From: Massilia oculi | GTDB taxonomy: Bacteria > Pseudomonadota > Gammaproteobacteria > Burkholderiales > Burkholderiaceae_D | NCBI RefSeq assembly: GCF_003143515.1 | Contig: NZ_CP029343.1 | Location: 4,898,001 to 4,962,000 of the forward strand | DNA: 64,000 bases | Direction of reading: 5' to 3' | Shown here: positions 56,869 to 64,000 of the stretch, one piece after another | How the letters are laid out: each line of letters opens with the position of its first letter | How positions within the stretch are numbered: position 1 is the stretch's first letter | The notes under the pieces: model-generated | What the model was told of the DNA's origin: nothing | The model's input: only the letters and a program-made list of their open reading frames with translations | Database searches by the model: none | Made by a program: the position numbers and the translations under genes

Positions 56869-57697
56869 GCTGCCATCTCTTTTCTGCGGTCCAGCCTGCT
56901 TCTTGTTTCAGGTAGGCGATCTCCACTGCCTGCGCGCCTGGATAGTTCCGCAGGACGGCTGCGCGCTGCGCGGCGGGCAGTACGAACAATGCAGTGGACA
57001 GCGCCTCGGCGTCGGCTGCGCTCGCACAGGCGACGGAGATCGTCCTGCATCCTTCCACCAGTTCGCCGGACGCTGGAATGACGATGTGCGCCTGGCCATC
57101 GCGGTTGCCGGAAGTGGACATCGCCGCGTCGCGCAGCGCGAAGCGATGCAGCGACCTGCCTTGCTCATACAGGTGTTCGACGCCGATCGGCCAGCAGTCG
57201 CCTGCCGGATGGGCGCCAATGACGCTCACGGAACTTTCCCCGAAGCTCAGGAGGGCTTGTTCCACTCCCTGATCGATCAGGTACTGGCCGACCACGTCAA
57301 GTGCGATTCCCTTGCCAATGCCGCCCAGGTCCAGTTGGACGTCGCGTTCGGCGAAGTGCAGCGTGCGCGCCGCGGCGTCGAAGTGCAGCAGGTCCATGCC
57401 GTGGCCGCGACGCCGCGCACCCTGGGCGATATCGAAGGCGCCCCCGGTCAGGCGGTGATGGCGCCGGCAGGTATCGAGCACCTGACATAGCCTGTCAGGC
57501 ATGGGCGCCGGGCCGCGGGCGGCAGCGCGATTGAGCGTCGCCAGATCGCCGTCTGCGATGAAACGGCTCATCATCCGCTCCTGCTCGCGCAGCAGCGCCT
57601 GCGTGTGGCGAACAAGCACCATCCCGTCGCGCGTGTCGACAGCCGGCAGGACCATGCTGAAGCGCGTATTCATCGCGCCCATGGTGTGATGAAACAT
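56861..57697 (-). CDS. apbE: FAD:protein FMN transferase (ApbE)
   Basis: ApbE attaches FMN to Thr/Ser of target proteins. The 278-residue product has MMSRFIADGDLATLNRA, the FAD-binding DLGGIGKGIALDVV, SFGESSVSVIG and the AMSTSGNRDG motif. It has no signal peptide or lipobox, so it would act in the cytosol. Starts at 57697, 57682 and 57673 are all possible. It lies between DUF1080 and an oxidoreductase with near-zero spacing; no obvious flavinylation target is in the window. Confidence 0.88.
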   Translation of the reverse strand: MFHHTMGAMNTRFSMVLPAVDTRDGMVLVRHTQALLREQERMMSRFIADGDLATLNRAAARGPAPMPDRLCQVLDTCRRHHRLTGGAFDIAQGARRRGHGMDLLHFDAAARTLHFAERDVQLDLGGIGKGIALDVVGQYLIDQGVEQALLSFGESSVSVIGAHPAGDCWPIGVEHLYEQGRSLHRFALRDAAMSTSGNRDGQAHIVIPASGELVEGCRTISVACASAADAEALSTALFVLPAAQRAAVLRNYPGAQAVEIAYLKQEAGWTAEKRWQHE

Positions 57698-57701
57698 GTG
57701 C

Positions 57702-58523
57702 CTATCGATGTGCTTGCCGTGGGCGCAGGTCGCGAATCACGATATGACGAAAAGAGACCTGGTCGCCGTGATCCTGCAGCAGGATGTGGCCGTCGGCCCA
57801 TTCTCCAAAGCCGGGAATGTCGCGGAACTTGCTTGCCGCCGCGGCGGCGCGAAATGCTGGGGAGCCGCGTTCAAATTCCACGGTTTTCTTGCCGTTCAGC
57901 CAGAACGTCACGTGTTTTCCCTGCGACAGGATGCGCACCTGGTTCCATTGACCGACCGGCGAAGGCGCCTTGTCCTTGTCGGCGGCAATCAGATCGTACA
58001 AGGAGCCGATGGTGCGGTTGCCGTCGCGGCCCGCCTTGGCATCCGGGTGGCGTGCGTCGTCGAGCACCTGGAATTCCAGCCCGATCGCCGAGCCAACCGC
58101 GGCCGGCTTGCCGGTCAGCCTGTCGATCGGGGTCAGGTTGGGCTGGGTGAAGATCTTCACGCCGCTATTGGCGCCAGGTGCGATCATCACTTCCAGCTTG
58201 AGGTCGAAATCCGCGTAACGCTTGCGGGTAATGATGTCTCCGCCGCCGCGCGATTCCTCGCCTCCCTTGCCCTGGACGGTGAGAATCCCATTGCAGGCCT
58301 GCCAGCCATGCTGCGGGAACTGCTCGGAGTTGACGCCGCGCCAGGCGGCGTTGGACGTCCCGTCCCACAACACAGTCCAGCCTTGGGCAATTTCTTGCGG
58401 CGTGAGCGCCGCCGCGGCGGGCGAAGCCGTGCTTGCGCATTGGCCGGACTGCGCTGTTGCAAGCGGCGACACCGATGAAACGGCGGCGGCGAGAATCGCG
58501 GGAAGCATGGGGTAAAAGCGCAT
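57702..58523 (-). CDS. DUF1080 domain protein (3-keto-glycoside hydrolase type), secreted
   Basis: A 273-residue product with a signal peptide (MRFYPMLPAILAAAVSSVSP, cleaved after AxA near residue 24). The domain has the LamG/concanavalin-like pattern: GWTVLWDGTSNAAWRGV, YADFDLKLEVMIAPGANSGV, EFQVLDDARHPDA and VFW-type strands with GNRTIGSLYDLI. Such proteins include hydrolases acting on 3-keto sugars made by Gfo-type oxidoreductases; two of those are encoded downstream. ApbE begins 4 bases after its stop. Confidence 0.85.
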   Translation of the reverse strand: MRFYPMLPAILAAAVSSVSPLATAQSGQCASTASPAAAALTPQEIAQGWTVLWDGTSNAAWRGVNSEQFPQHGWQACNGILTVQGKGGEESRGGGDIITRKRYADFDLKLEVMIAPGANSGVKIFTQPNLTPIDRLTGKPAAVGSAIGLEFQVLDDARHPDAKAGRDGNRTIGSLYDLIAADKDKAPSPVGQWNQVRILSQGKHVTFWLNGKKTVEFERGSPAFRAAAAASKFRDIPGFGEWADGHILLQDHGDQVSFRHIVIRDLRPRQAHR

Positions 58524-58604
58524 ACTGGTCTCCTTTAATGCAGCGTTATTGTCGAGTCATGCGATCGAGCGCGCTATACGGCAGGCAGCTGCGCCCATCG
58601 CGGC

Positions 58605-58621
58605 GCCCCCTTGCCGGGGGC
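58605..58621 (-). terminator. GC hairpin between the GH10 and DUF1080 genes
   Basis: GCCCCC-TTGCC-GGGGGC in the 119-base gap past the GH10 stop. Without a T run it would allow read-through and may lower expression of downstream genes. Confidence 0.35.
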
Positions 58622-58642
58622 TGGACGCCAGGCGATCGGGGA

Positions 58643-59793
58643 TCAAGCCTTGCGCATCGGCATCGCGCGCAGCGAGGCGGCGATCGCTTCGCGCATCGGC
58701 TTGGCGCGCAACTGGCTGTCGTACGGTGTCGGACGCTGCGCCAGGCCGTCCGGGCGCTTCGCGTCGGCCCAGACCTGCAGCCAGTTGACGTGGTCGGCCA
58801 TGCCCCACAGCAGGAAATCGCGGCAGGTCGGATAGCTCAGGGTCACGTCGAGATAGTCGCGCGCCAGCGCCGCGGTGGCCGCGTCGCGCTTGGCGACATC
58901 GGCGGGGAAGGCCTTGTCGTTGACATCGAACTCGGTGATCAAGAGGTCCAGGCCCATGCCGGTGACCTCGTCCAGGAACTTACGCCATTCGCGCAACACC
59001 GCCGCGTTGGCGGGGCCGGACATCATGTCGCCCGCGCTGACGTGGCTTTGCAGGCCCAGCGCGTGGATCGGGGCGCCGCGCTTCTTGAGCTCGGCCAGCA
59101 GTTTCAGCACGCCGGCGCGGTGCTTGGCGTCGTCGCCCAGGCCGGGGCCCATGAAGTCGTTGTACACCAGCTGCGCCTTCGGCGCGTGCTCGTGGGCCTG
59201 GCGGAAGGCGAACTCGATCTGCTCGACGGCGCCCATGCGCCTGGTGAACACGTTCTGGATCAGGCTGCCGTCCTTGGGTGACACCGCCTCGTTGACGACG
59301 TCGTGGCTGATCGCGTCCTTCAAGTGCGTGCAGACGGTCTTGGCGTGCTCGCGCAGGATTGCTTCGGCGTGGGTGACCGGCCTGGATTTCAGGTCCAGCG
59401 CGTTCACCCAGGCGGGCAGCCACTTCGGATCCTGCCAGATCAAGGCATGGCCGCGGATCGCCATGCCCTCCTTGCGCGCCCAGGCGAACATCTCGTCGGC
59501 CGGTCCCCATTGGTAGGGCCCCGGTTTCGGTTGCAGTGCCTGCCACTTGGTCTCGTTCTCGGCGACGATCATATTGCACTCGCGCGCCATCAGGGCGCGG
59601 TAGGCCGGGTCGCGGAAACTCTTGCGGGTATCCTGGTCTTCCAGCAAGCCGATGGCATTACCGAAGCGCATGCCCTTGGCCTTGGCCAGGTCCTTGAGGG
59701 CGGGACCGGCGTCCTGCGCGGCCAGTACGTGGGGGCGAGCATGGCGCCGGCCGCCGTGCCAAGCAGTTTCAGCGTATCGCGTCGAGATGTCAT
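58643..59793 (-). CDS. GH10 endo-1,4-beta-xylanase with frameshift after its Tat signal
   Basis: The catalytic GH10 domain is intact in 58643-59671: KWQALQPKPGPYQWGPAD, ALIWQDPKWLP, the acid/base Glu in HDVVNEAVS and the nucleophile Glu in LLITEFDVND. The Tat signal MTSRRDTLKLLGTAAGAMLA starts at 59793 in another frame. Reading across, one extra base in the G run at 59731-59735 (C run on the coding strand) would restore ...AMLAPHVLAAQDAGPALK, a perfect signal peptide with cleavage site, and a 383-residue enzyme. As written, only an internal start could give an unexported enzyme. True mutation, slippery run or sequencing error cannot be told apart. Confidence 0.85.
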
Positions 59794-59837
59794 CGGGTGG
59801 TGTCTCCTTGAATTTATTGTGGGTGTTATCGCAGGTC

Positions 59838-60857
59838 TCAGTCCTGGCGATAGGGCGAGATGGTGACGATCCTGCCGTCTTCGTCGTAATGCAGCTCGGT
59901 CACCTTCACCGAGCGCAGGTGGGTGACGCCGCCGGAGAGGCTGCTATCGTGATAGAAGAGATACGAGCGGCCTTCGAACTCGCAGATCGAGTGGTGCGTG
60001 GTCCAGCCGATCACCGGGGTCATGATCTGGCCCTGGTAGGTGAACGGGCCATAGGGGCTGTCGCCGGTCGCGTAGCACAGCAGGTGGGTGTCGCCGGTCG
60101 AATACGAGAAGTAGTATTTGCCGTCGTGCTTGTGCAGCCACGGCGCCTCGAAGAAGCGGCGATCGTGGTCGCCGGCCAGCAGCTCGTTGCCGTCCTGGTC
60201 GAGGATGCGCACGGCGCGCGGTTCTTCGCAGAGCTCCAGCATGTCGCCGCGCAGGCGCGCCACGCGCGGCTGCAGCGCCGGCTCGTGCGCGGCCGGTTCT
60301 TCATGGTCGGGGCTGTAGAGGTTGTCGCGGTACTTCTGGAGCTGGCCGCCCCAGATGCCGCCGAAATAGAGATAGAACTCGCCGTCGTCGTCGCCGAACA
60401 CGGCCGGGTCGATCGAATAGCTGCCGGTGATCGGCTGCGGTTGCGCCGTGAAGGGGCCGGTAGGGCTGTCGCTGACCGCGACGCCGATCTGGAAGATGCC
60501 GTCCGGGCGCTTGGCCGGGAAGTACAGGTAGTACTTGCCGTCCCTGCGCGCGCAGTCGGGCGCCCACATCTGGCGCGCCGCCCACGGCACGTCGCGCACG
60601 TGCAGCGCCACGCCGTGGTCGACCGCTTCGGCGCCCGGGTGGTCCATCGAGACCACGTGATAGTCCTCCATCGCGAAATGGGCGCCGTCGTCGTTGAAGG
60701 GCACGCCGGCCTCGATGTCGTGCGAAGGATAGATGTAGATGCGGCCGTCGAACACGTGGGCGGACGGATCGGCGATGTAGATGTGTTCGAGCAGGGGCTG
60801 GGAGATGGCGCGCTCTTTCAGGGCTTGCACGCGGTCTTTGTCGATAATTTCAGGCAT
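59838..60857 (-). CDS. GH43 family beta-xylosidase/alpha-arabinofuranosidase
   Basis: A 339-residue five-bladed propeller enzyme without signal peptide, so cytosolic. The three catalytic acids are in place: Asp in IADPSAHVFDG, Asp in SIDPAVFGDD and Glu in FFEAPWLHK. It would cleave xylo-oligosaccharides or arabinosyl side groups taken up by the neighbouring symporter. It lies 33 bases after the transporter gene and 44 bases before the GH10 signal start. Linkage specificity cannot be read from sequence. Confidence 0.9.
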   Translation of the reverse strand: MPEIIDKDRVQALKERAISQPLLEHIYIADPSAHVFDGRIYIYPSHDIEAGVPFNDDGAHFAMEDYHVVSMDHPGAEAVDHGVALHVRDVPWAARQMWAPDCARRDGKYYLYFPAKRPDGIFQIGVAVSDSPTGPFTAQPQPITGSYSIDPAVFGDDDGEFYLYFGGIWGGQLQKYRDNLYSPDHEEPAAHEPALQPRVARLRGDMLELCEEPRAVRILDQDGNELLAGDHDRRFFEAPWLHKHDGKYYFSYSTGDTHLLCYATGDSPYGPFTYQGQIMTPVIGWTTHHSICEFEGRSYLFYHDSSLSGGVTHLRSVKVTELHYDEDGRIVTISPYRQD

Positions 60858-60890
60858 TTGGGTGTCGTCTGGTTCGGGTTCGAATGGAAA

Positions 60891-62378
60891 TCACTGCTGG
60901 GCGGCGAGTGCGCGGCGTTCGCCGAGTTCGCGCTCGATCTGCAGCTCGGTGTTCTTGCGGATGTCGTAGGCCGCCAGGCAGCACACGGCCAGCAGGAAGG
61001 GGATGGCGGCATACACGCTGACCGACAGGCGCACGCCATCGGCGACCTGGCCCGACTGGACCGCCAGGGCGGCATCGTAGCCATAGGCCGACAGCAGGGC
61101 CGCCACCAGCGCGCCGCCGATAGAGAGGCCCGCCTTGAGGCCGAAGATCATCGCCGAGAACAGCAGGGCGGTGGCGCGGCGGTTGTTCTTCCATTCCGAG
61201 TAGTCGGCGACGTCGGCGATCATCGCCCACAGCAGCGGGATGGTGATGCCGTAGAACAAGCCGTACAGGATCTGGGCGCCGAACACCAGGCCGATCGAGG
61301 TCGGGCCGATCCAGTAGTAGCTGAGGCGGAAAACGGCCGCCAGCAGCAGGGCGGCGCCGAACACGTCGCGCTTGCCGAATCGGTCGGCCAGCGGCTTCGA
61401 GAAACCGATCCCGACGATCATCAGGATGATGCCGACCGCGTTGAACAGGGAAAAGCCCGAGGTGGCGGCGTCTTCCGGCCAGTGGAACTGCGTCAGGCCC
61501 ATGCCGGTGAGCAGCGAGTTGAGGCCGTCGATGAAGCTCAGGAAGCCGACGTCGCTCAGGAACGCCCCCAGCGCCGCCTCTTGCAGGAAGTTACGGAAGT
61601 AGAAGATATACATGCCGCCCTTGAGCGACAGCGTGATGAACACCAGGATGGTCAGCACCAGCATCACCACCCAGGGGCGGTTGCGCAGCAGATCTGCCAC
61701 GTCCTGCTTGATGCTCGAGCGCTGGCTCGCGGTCGGCACGATGCGTTCGCGGGTGGTGAAGAAGGTGATCAGGAAGCAGATGGTGCCGGCCACCGCGAAG
61801 AACATCATCACGGTCTGGAAGCCGGCCACCTTGTCGCCGCCGCCCAGGATCAGCACCAGCGGCAGCAGCAGCACCTGGATCACCAGCTGCGCCACCAGCA
61901 CCGCGACGAAGCGGTACGACGACAGGCTGTTGCGGTCGGCCATGCTGCCGGTCAGCACGCCGCTCAGGGCCGAGTAGGGCAGGTTGTTGGCCGAGTACAC
62001 CAGCATCAGCAGGATGTAGGTCAGCAGCGCATAGATGTACTTGCCGCGCTCGCCCAGGTCCGGCGTGCTGAAGGCCAGGATCGCCACCAGGCCGAACGGC
62101 ACCGAGGTCCACAGGATCCAGGGGCGGAACTTGCCCCAGCGGGTCGCGGTGCGGTCGGCGATGATGCCCATCAGCGGGTTGAAGCAGGCGCCGACCAGGC
62201 CGCCGATGAAGATGATGCTGGCCGCGGCGTTCGGCGAGATCTGGTAGACGTCGGTGTAGAAGAAAGCGAGGAAGGTGAGCAGGGTCTGGAAGATCAGGTT
62301 GGCGGCCAGGTCGCCCAGTGCATAGCCGATTTTTTCAGTTGTCTCCAGCGTCGGCTGCGCTTTAATAATTGTAGTCAT
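60891..62378 (-). CDS. GPH family sugar/cation symporter (XynB-like)
   Basis: A 495-residue, 12-helix MFS transporter of the glycoside-pentoside-hexuronide group. EKIGYALGDLAANLIFQTLL opens the first helix, with the loop signature GIIADRTATRWGKFRPWILW and DVADYSEWKNNRR between later helices. Next to GH43 and GH10, it most likely brings in xylo-oligosaccharides. First gene of the minus-strand xylan operon. A LacI-type operator at 62489 sits 110 bases upstream, with a GATAAT -10-like box beside it (62505-62510). Confidence 0.9.
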   Translation of the reverse strand: MTTIIKAQPTLETTEKIGYALGDLAANLIFQTLLTFLAFFYTDVYQISPNAAASIIFIGGLVGACFNPLMGIIADRTATRWGKFRPWILWTSVPFGLVAILAFSTPDLGERGKYIYALLTYILLMLVYSANNLPYSALSGVLTGSMADRNSLSSYRFVAVLVAQLVIQVLLLPLVLILGGGDKVAGFQTVMMFFAVAGTICFLITFFTTRERIVPTASQRSSIKQDVADLLRNRPWVVMLVLTILVFITLSLKGGMYIFYFRNFLQEAALGAFLSDVGFLSFIDGLNSLLTGMGLTQFHWPEDAATSGFSLFNAVGIILMIVGIGFSKPLADRFGKRDVFGAALLLAAVFRLSYYWIGPTSIGLVFGAQILYGLFYGITIPLLWAMIADVADYSEWKNNRRATALLFSAMIFGLKAGLSIGGALVAALLSAYGYDAALAVQSGQVADGVRLSVSVYAAIPFLLAVCCLAAYDIRKNTELQIERELGERRALAAQQ

Positions 62379-62488
62379 TGTCTTGCCAATCTATGTGTTG
62401 AAAAGCAATTGCAACCATCAACCTCCTGGCGCCAGCGTGCTGTCGCGAGGAGGCCGGGTCACGCATGTATCACGCTTGATCAATAAAA

Positions 62489-62502
62489 AGTTAGCGCAAT
62501 CA
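62489..62502 (-). promoter_or_regulatory. LacI-type operator of the xylan operon
   Basis: AGTTAGCGCAATCA on the plus strand matches TGTTAGCGCTAACA at 11 of 14 positions. It lies just downstream of a -10-like GATAAT (minus strand, 62510-62505), the same arrangement as at GH115. Confidence 0.6.
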
Positions 62503-62625
62503 TTATTATCGATTGTGGATGAGATGCCATGCTGCCGTCAACCGCTTTATTATCAGTTCGCATAGCAGTTATAAGCATGGAGATGGATGTAAGTACGATG
62601 CCGCGTGTTAGAATTAAATCATTAA

Positions 62626-62639
62626 AGTTCGCGCTAACA
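62626..62639 (+). promoter_or_regulatory. LacI-type operator near the regulator gene
   Basis: AGTTCGCGCTAACA matches TGTTAGCGCTAACA at 12 of 14 positions, 35 bases before the regulator start. It suggests autoregulation. Confidence 0.65.
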
Positions 62640-62674
62640 TCGCCTTACCATCGTTCTGTCAGAGGTCGCTCCGC

Positions 62675-63772
62675 ATGCCTACTTCCAATATCGGACTCAC
62701 TACCCCAGTGGAGGCCAAGCGTGGCCCGAACATGGCCGACGTGGCGAAGCTCGCCGGGGTGTCGCCGATGACGGTCTCGCGCGTCATGAACGGCAAGTCG
62801 ACCGTGCGCGCGAGCACGCGCAAGAAAGTGACGGCCGCCGCGGCGGCCCTGAACTACGCGCCGAATCCCGAGGCGCGCCTGCTGGCGGGATCGCGGCCGA
62901 TCCGCATCGGCTTCCTGTACAGCATGCCCAGCGTGCGCAGCGGCGCCTATCTCACCGAGGTCTTGCTGGGATTGCTGAACAAGGTCAGCCTGAACAACGT
63001 CCAGCTGCTGGTCGAGAAGTGCGCCGACGGCGAGCAGATCGCCCAGCATGCCCAGCGCCTGATCGACAACCAGATGGACGGCATCATCCTGCCGCCGCCG
63101 CTGGTCGACAATGCCGAGATCGTGGCGCGCATCGTCGACGCCGGCATCCCGCTGGTCCTGATTGCCTGCGGCCAGCCCGATGCGCGGGCCGGCGCGATCG
63201 GCATCGACGACCGCCGGGCCGCCTACGAGATGACGCGCCACCTGATCGAGCTGGGCCACCAGCGGATCGGCTTCATCAGCGGGCATCCTTACCAGTCGGC
63301 CAGCGCGGCCCGTCTTGAAGGCTATCAGGCCGCCATCGAGGAGTTCGGCGCCGATCCCGCGGCCGAGCTGGTCACGCAGGGGATGTTCAACTACCGTTCC
63401 GGGCTCGATGCGTCCGAGATCCTGCTGGCGCTGTCCGACCGTCCGACAGCGATCTTCGCCAGCAACGACGACATGGCTGCCGCCACGGTCGCGGTGGCCC
63501 ATCGCCTGGGGCTCGACGTGCCGGGCGATATCACGGTGGTCGGCTTCGACGATACCGCCCTGTCGACCACGATCTGGCCGGCGCTCACCACGGTGCGGCA
63601 GCCGACCATGGACATGGCCGAAGCGGCGATCGAATGCATCGTCCAGCGCGTGACCGACGCGCGCAACGGCTTGCCGGCCGGCCCCGAGCACACCAGGGTC
63701 GATTTCGCCATCGTGCGGCGCCAGTCCGATGCGGCGCCGCGGATCCGGCCGCCGGTGCGCATCGTCGCCTGA
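62675..63772 (+). CDS. LacI family transcriptional regulator of the xylan locus
   Basis: A 365-residue LacI/GalR-type repressor. The helix-turn-helix lies at about 20-45 (MADVAKLAGVSPMTVSRVMN), with a hinge helix at LNYAPNPEARLLAG, then the periplasmic-binding-like sensor domain with RIGFISGHPYQSASAARLEG, AIFASNDDMAAATV and GFDDTALSTTIWPALTTVRQ. It is divergent from the xylan operon; TGTTAGCGCTAACA-like operators at 62489, 62626 and 51126 suit a LacI palindrome. The inducer is presumably a xylo-oligosaccharide or xylose. Confidence 0.92.
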   Translation: MPTSNIGLTTPVEAKRGPNMADVAKLAGVSPMTVSRVMNGKSTVRASTRKKVTAAAAALNYAPNPEARLLAGSRPIRIGFLYSMPSVRSGAYLTEVLLGLLNKVSLNNVQLLVEKCADGEQIAQHAQRLIDNQMDGIILPPPLVDNAEIVARIVDAGIPLVLIACGQPDARAGAIGIDDRRAAYEMTRHLIELGHQRIGFISGHPYQSASAARLEGYQAAIEEFGADPAAELVTQGMFNYRSGLDASEILLALSDRPTAIFASNDDMAAATVAVAHRLGLDVPGDITVVGFDDTALSTTIWPALTTVRQPTMDMAEAAIECIVQRVTDARNGLPAGPEHTRVDFAIVRRQSDAAPRIRPPVRIVA

Positions 63773-63774
63773 CG

Positions 63775-63826
63775 GCTTTGCGTCAACGCTGTGCGTCGAG
63801 GCTGTGCGTCGAGGCTTTGCGTCAGG
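63775..63826 (+). repeat. four tandem 13-base repeats after the lacI-type gene
   Basis: Four units of 13 bases follow the regulator stop: GCTTTGCGTCAAC, GCTGTGCGTCGAG, GCTGTGCGTCGAG and GCTTTGCGTCAGG. The middle two are identical. Non-coding; function unknown. Confidence 0.8.
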
Positions 63827-63920
63827 TTTCGTTTCAACCGCCGGACTGATTGCGCTATCATTGGCGTTACAGATTTGGTAGTCCTGCATTCGGCAGGCCA
63901 TGCCATCACCGGAGACCATA

Positions 63921-64000
63921 TTGCAAACTTATCGCCCTGGCCGCCTGGCCATCGCCGTCCTGGCCGCGCTCGGCCTGGGCGCCTGCAGTTCGGCCTATCA
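63921..64000 (+). CDS. start of a lipoprotein gene (partial, runs off the window)
   Basis: A TTG at 63921 follows CCGGAGACC and opens MQTYRPGRLAIAVLAALGLG, then ACSS. This is a lipoprotein signal peptide with lipobox LGAC. The rest lies beyond the window, so the product is unknown. Confidence 0.6.
   Translation, partial: MQTYRPGRLAIAVLAALGLGACSSAY

Noticed and set aside
59622..62486. 954-residue plus-strand open frame opposite GH43 and the symporter
   Set aside because: Shadow of two clear genes; low-complexity His/Gln/Val/Asp-rich product.

Overview
The window looks like a chromosome segment of a motile, GC-rich betaproteobacterium of the Oxalobacteraceae, most like Massilia. The evidence is the mot-che gene order, the EarP/EF-P pair with Arg32, the panC-scpA-DUF3460 neighbourhood, the TssQ-type lipoprotein and the general protein similarity. 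This placement is inferred from protein character and gene order; no search was run.

Layout. 1-10.9 kb: end of an unidentified gene, then motA-motB, a CheZ-like protein, cheY, cheA, cheW, cheR, cheD, cheB, cheY, cheZ and an HDOD signalling gene. 11.1-19.4 kb: a tight one-strand operon with a DUF3141 hydrolase gene split by an in-frame TGA, phosphate acetyltransferase, acetate kinase, a collapsed CoA-transferase remnant, fabI, an RRM-like small protein, an unknown coiled-coil protein, and F1-ATPase gamma and epsilon genes with no alpha or beta gene. 19.4-27.4 kb: ycgR, panC, scpA, a DUF3460 gene, a FabMG-type enoyl reductase, metG and apbC. 27.5-31.9 kb: a membrane GGDEF-GGDEF-EAL protein overlapping an alpha-oxoamine-synthase-like enzyme, followed by the wreck of a fatty-acyl-AMP ligase. 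31.9-34.4 kb: gltX and a tRNA array (2 Ala-GGC, 4 Glu-TTC).

34.5-37.6 kb: a minus-strand module made of a glutamine-rich three-repeat protein, a stand-alone I9-propeptide-like protein and a subtilase without a signal peptide. 38-41.6 kb: earP and efp, a metallo-beta-lactamase-fold fragment and an HD-GYP protein. 41.6-51 kb: an IS1595-type transposase scrap, ilvD, a Tat-exported amidase, a T6SS-type lipoprotein with a pseudokinase, dbpA, a small unknown gene, tRNA-fMet, a methyltransferase and a small Cys/His protein. 51-63.8 kb: a glucuronoxylan locus with a GH115 alpha-glucuronidase on plus and, on minus, a GPH symporter, GH43, GH10 (frameshifted), DUF1080, ApbE and two Tat-type Gfo/Idh/MocA oxidoreductases. 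A divergent LacI regulator and three matching TGTTAGCGCTAACA-like operators bound it. The window ends inside a lipoprotein gene.

The strongest leads are the gamma/epsilon rotor genes inside an acetate-kinase operon (18.1-19.4 kb) and the Q-rich repeat / I9-like / subtilase module (34.5-37.6 kb). Five broken or eroded genes (DUF3141, CoA transferase, fatty-acyl-AMP ligase, MBL-fold, GH10) and one transposase scrap show active gene decay.
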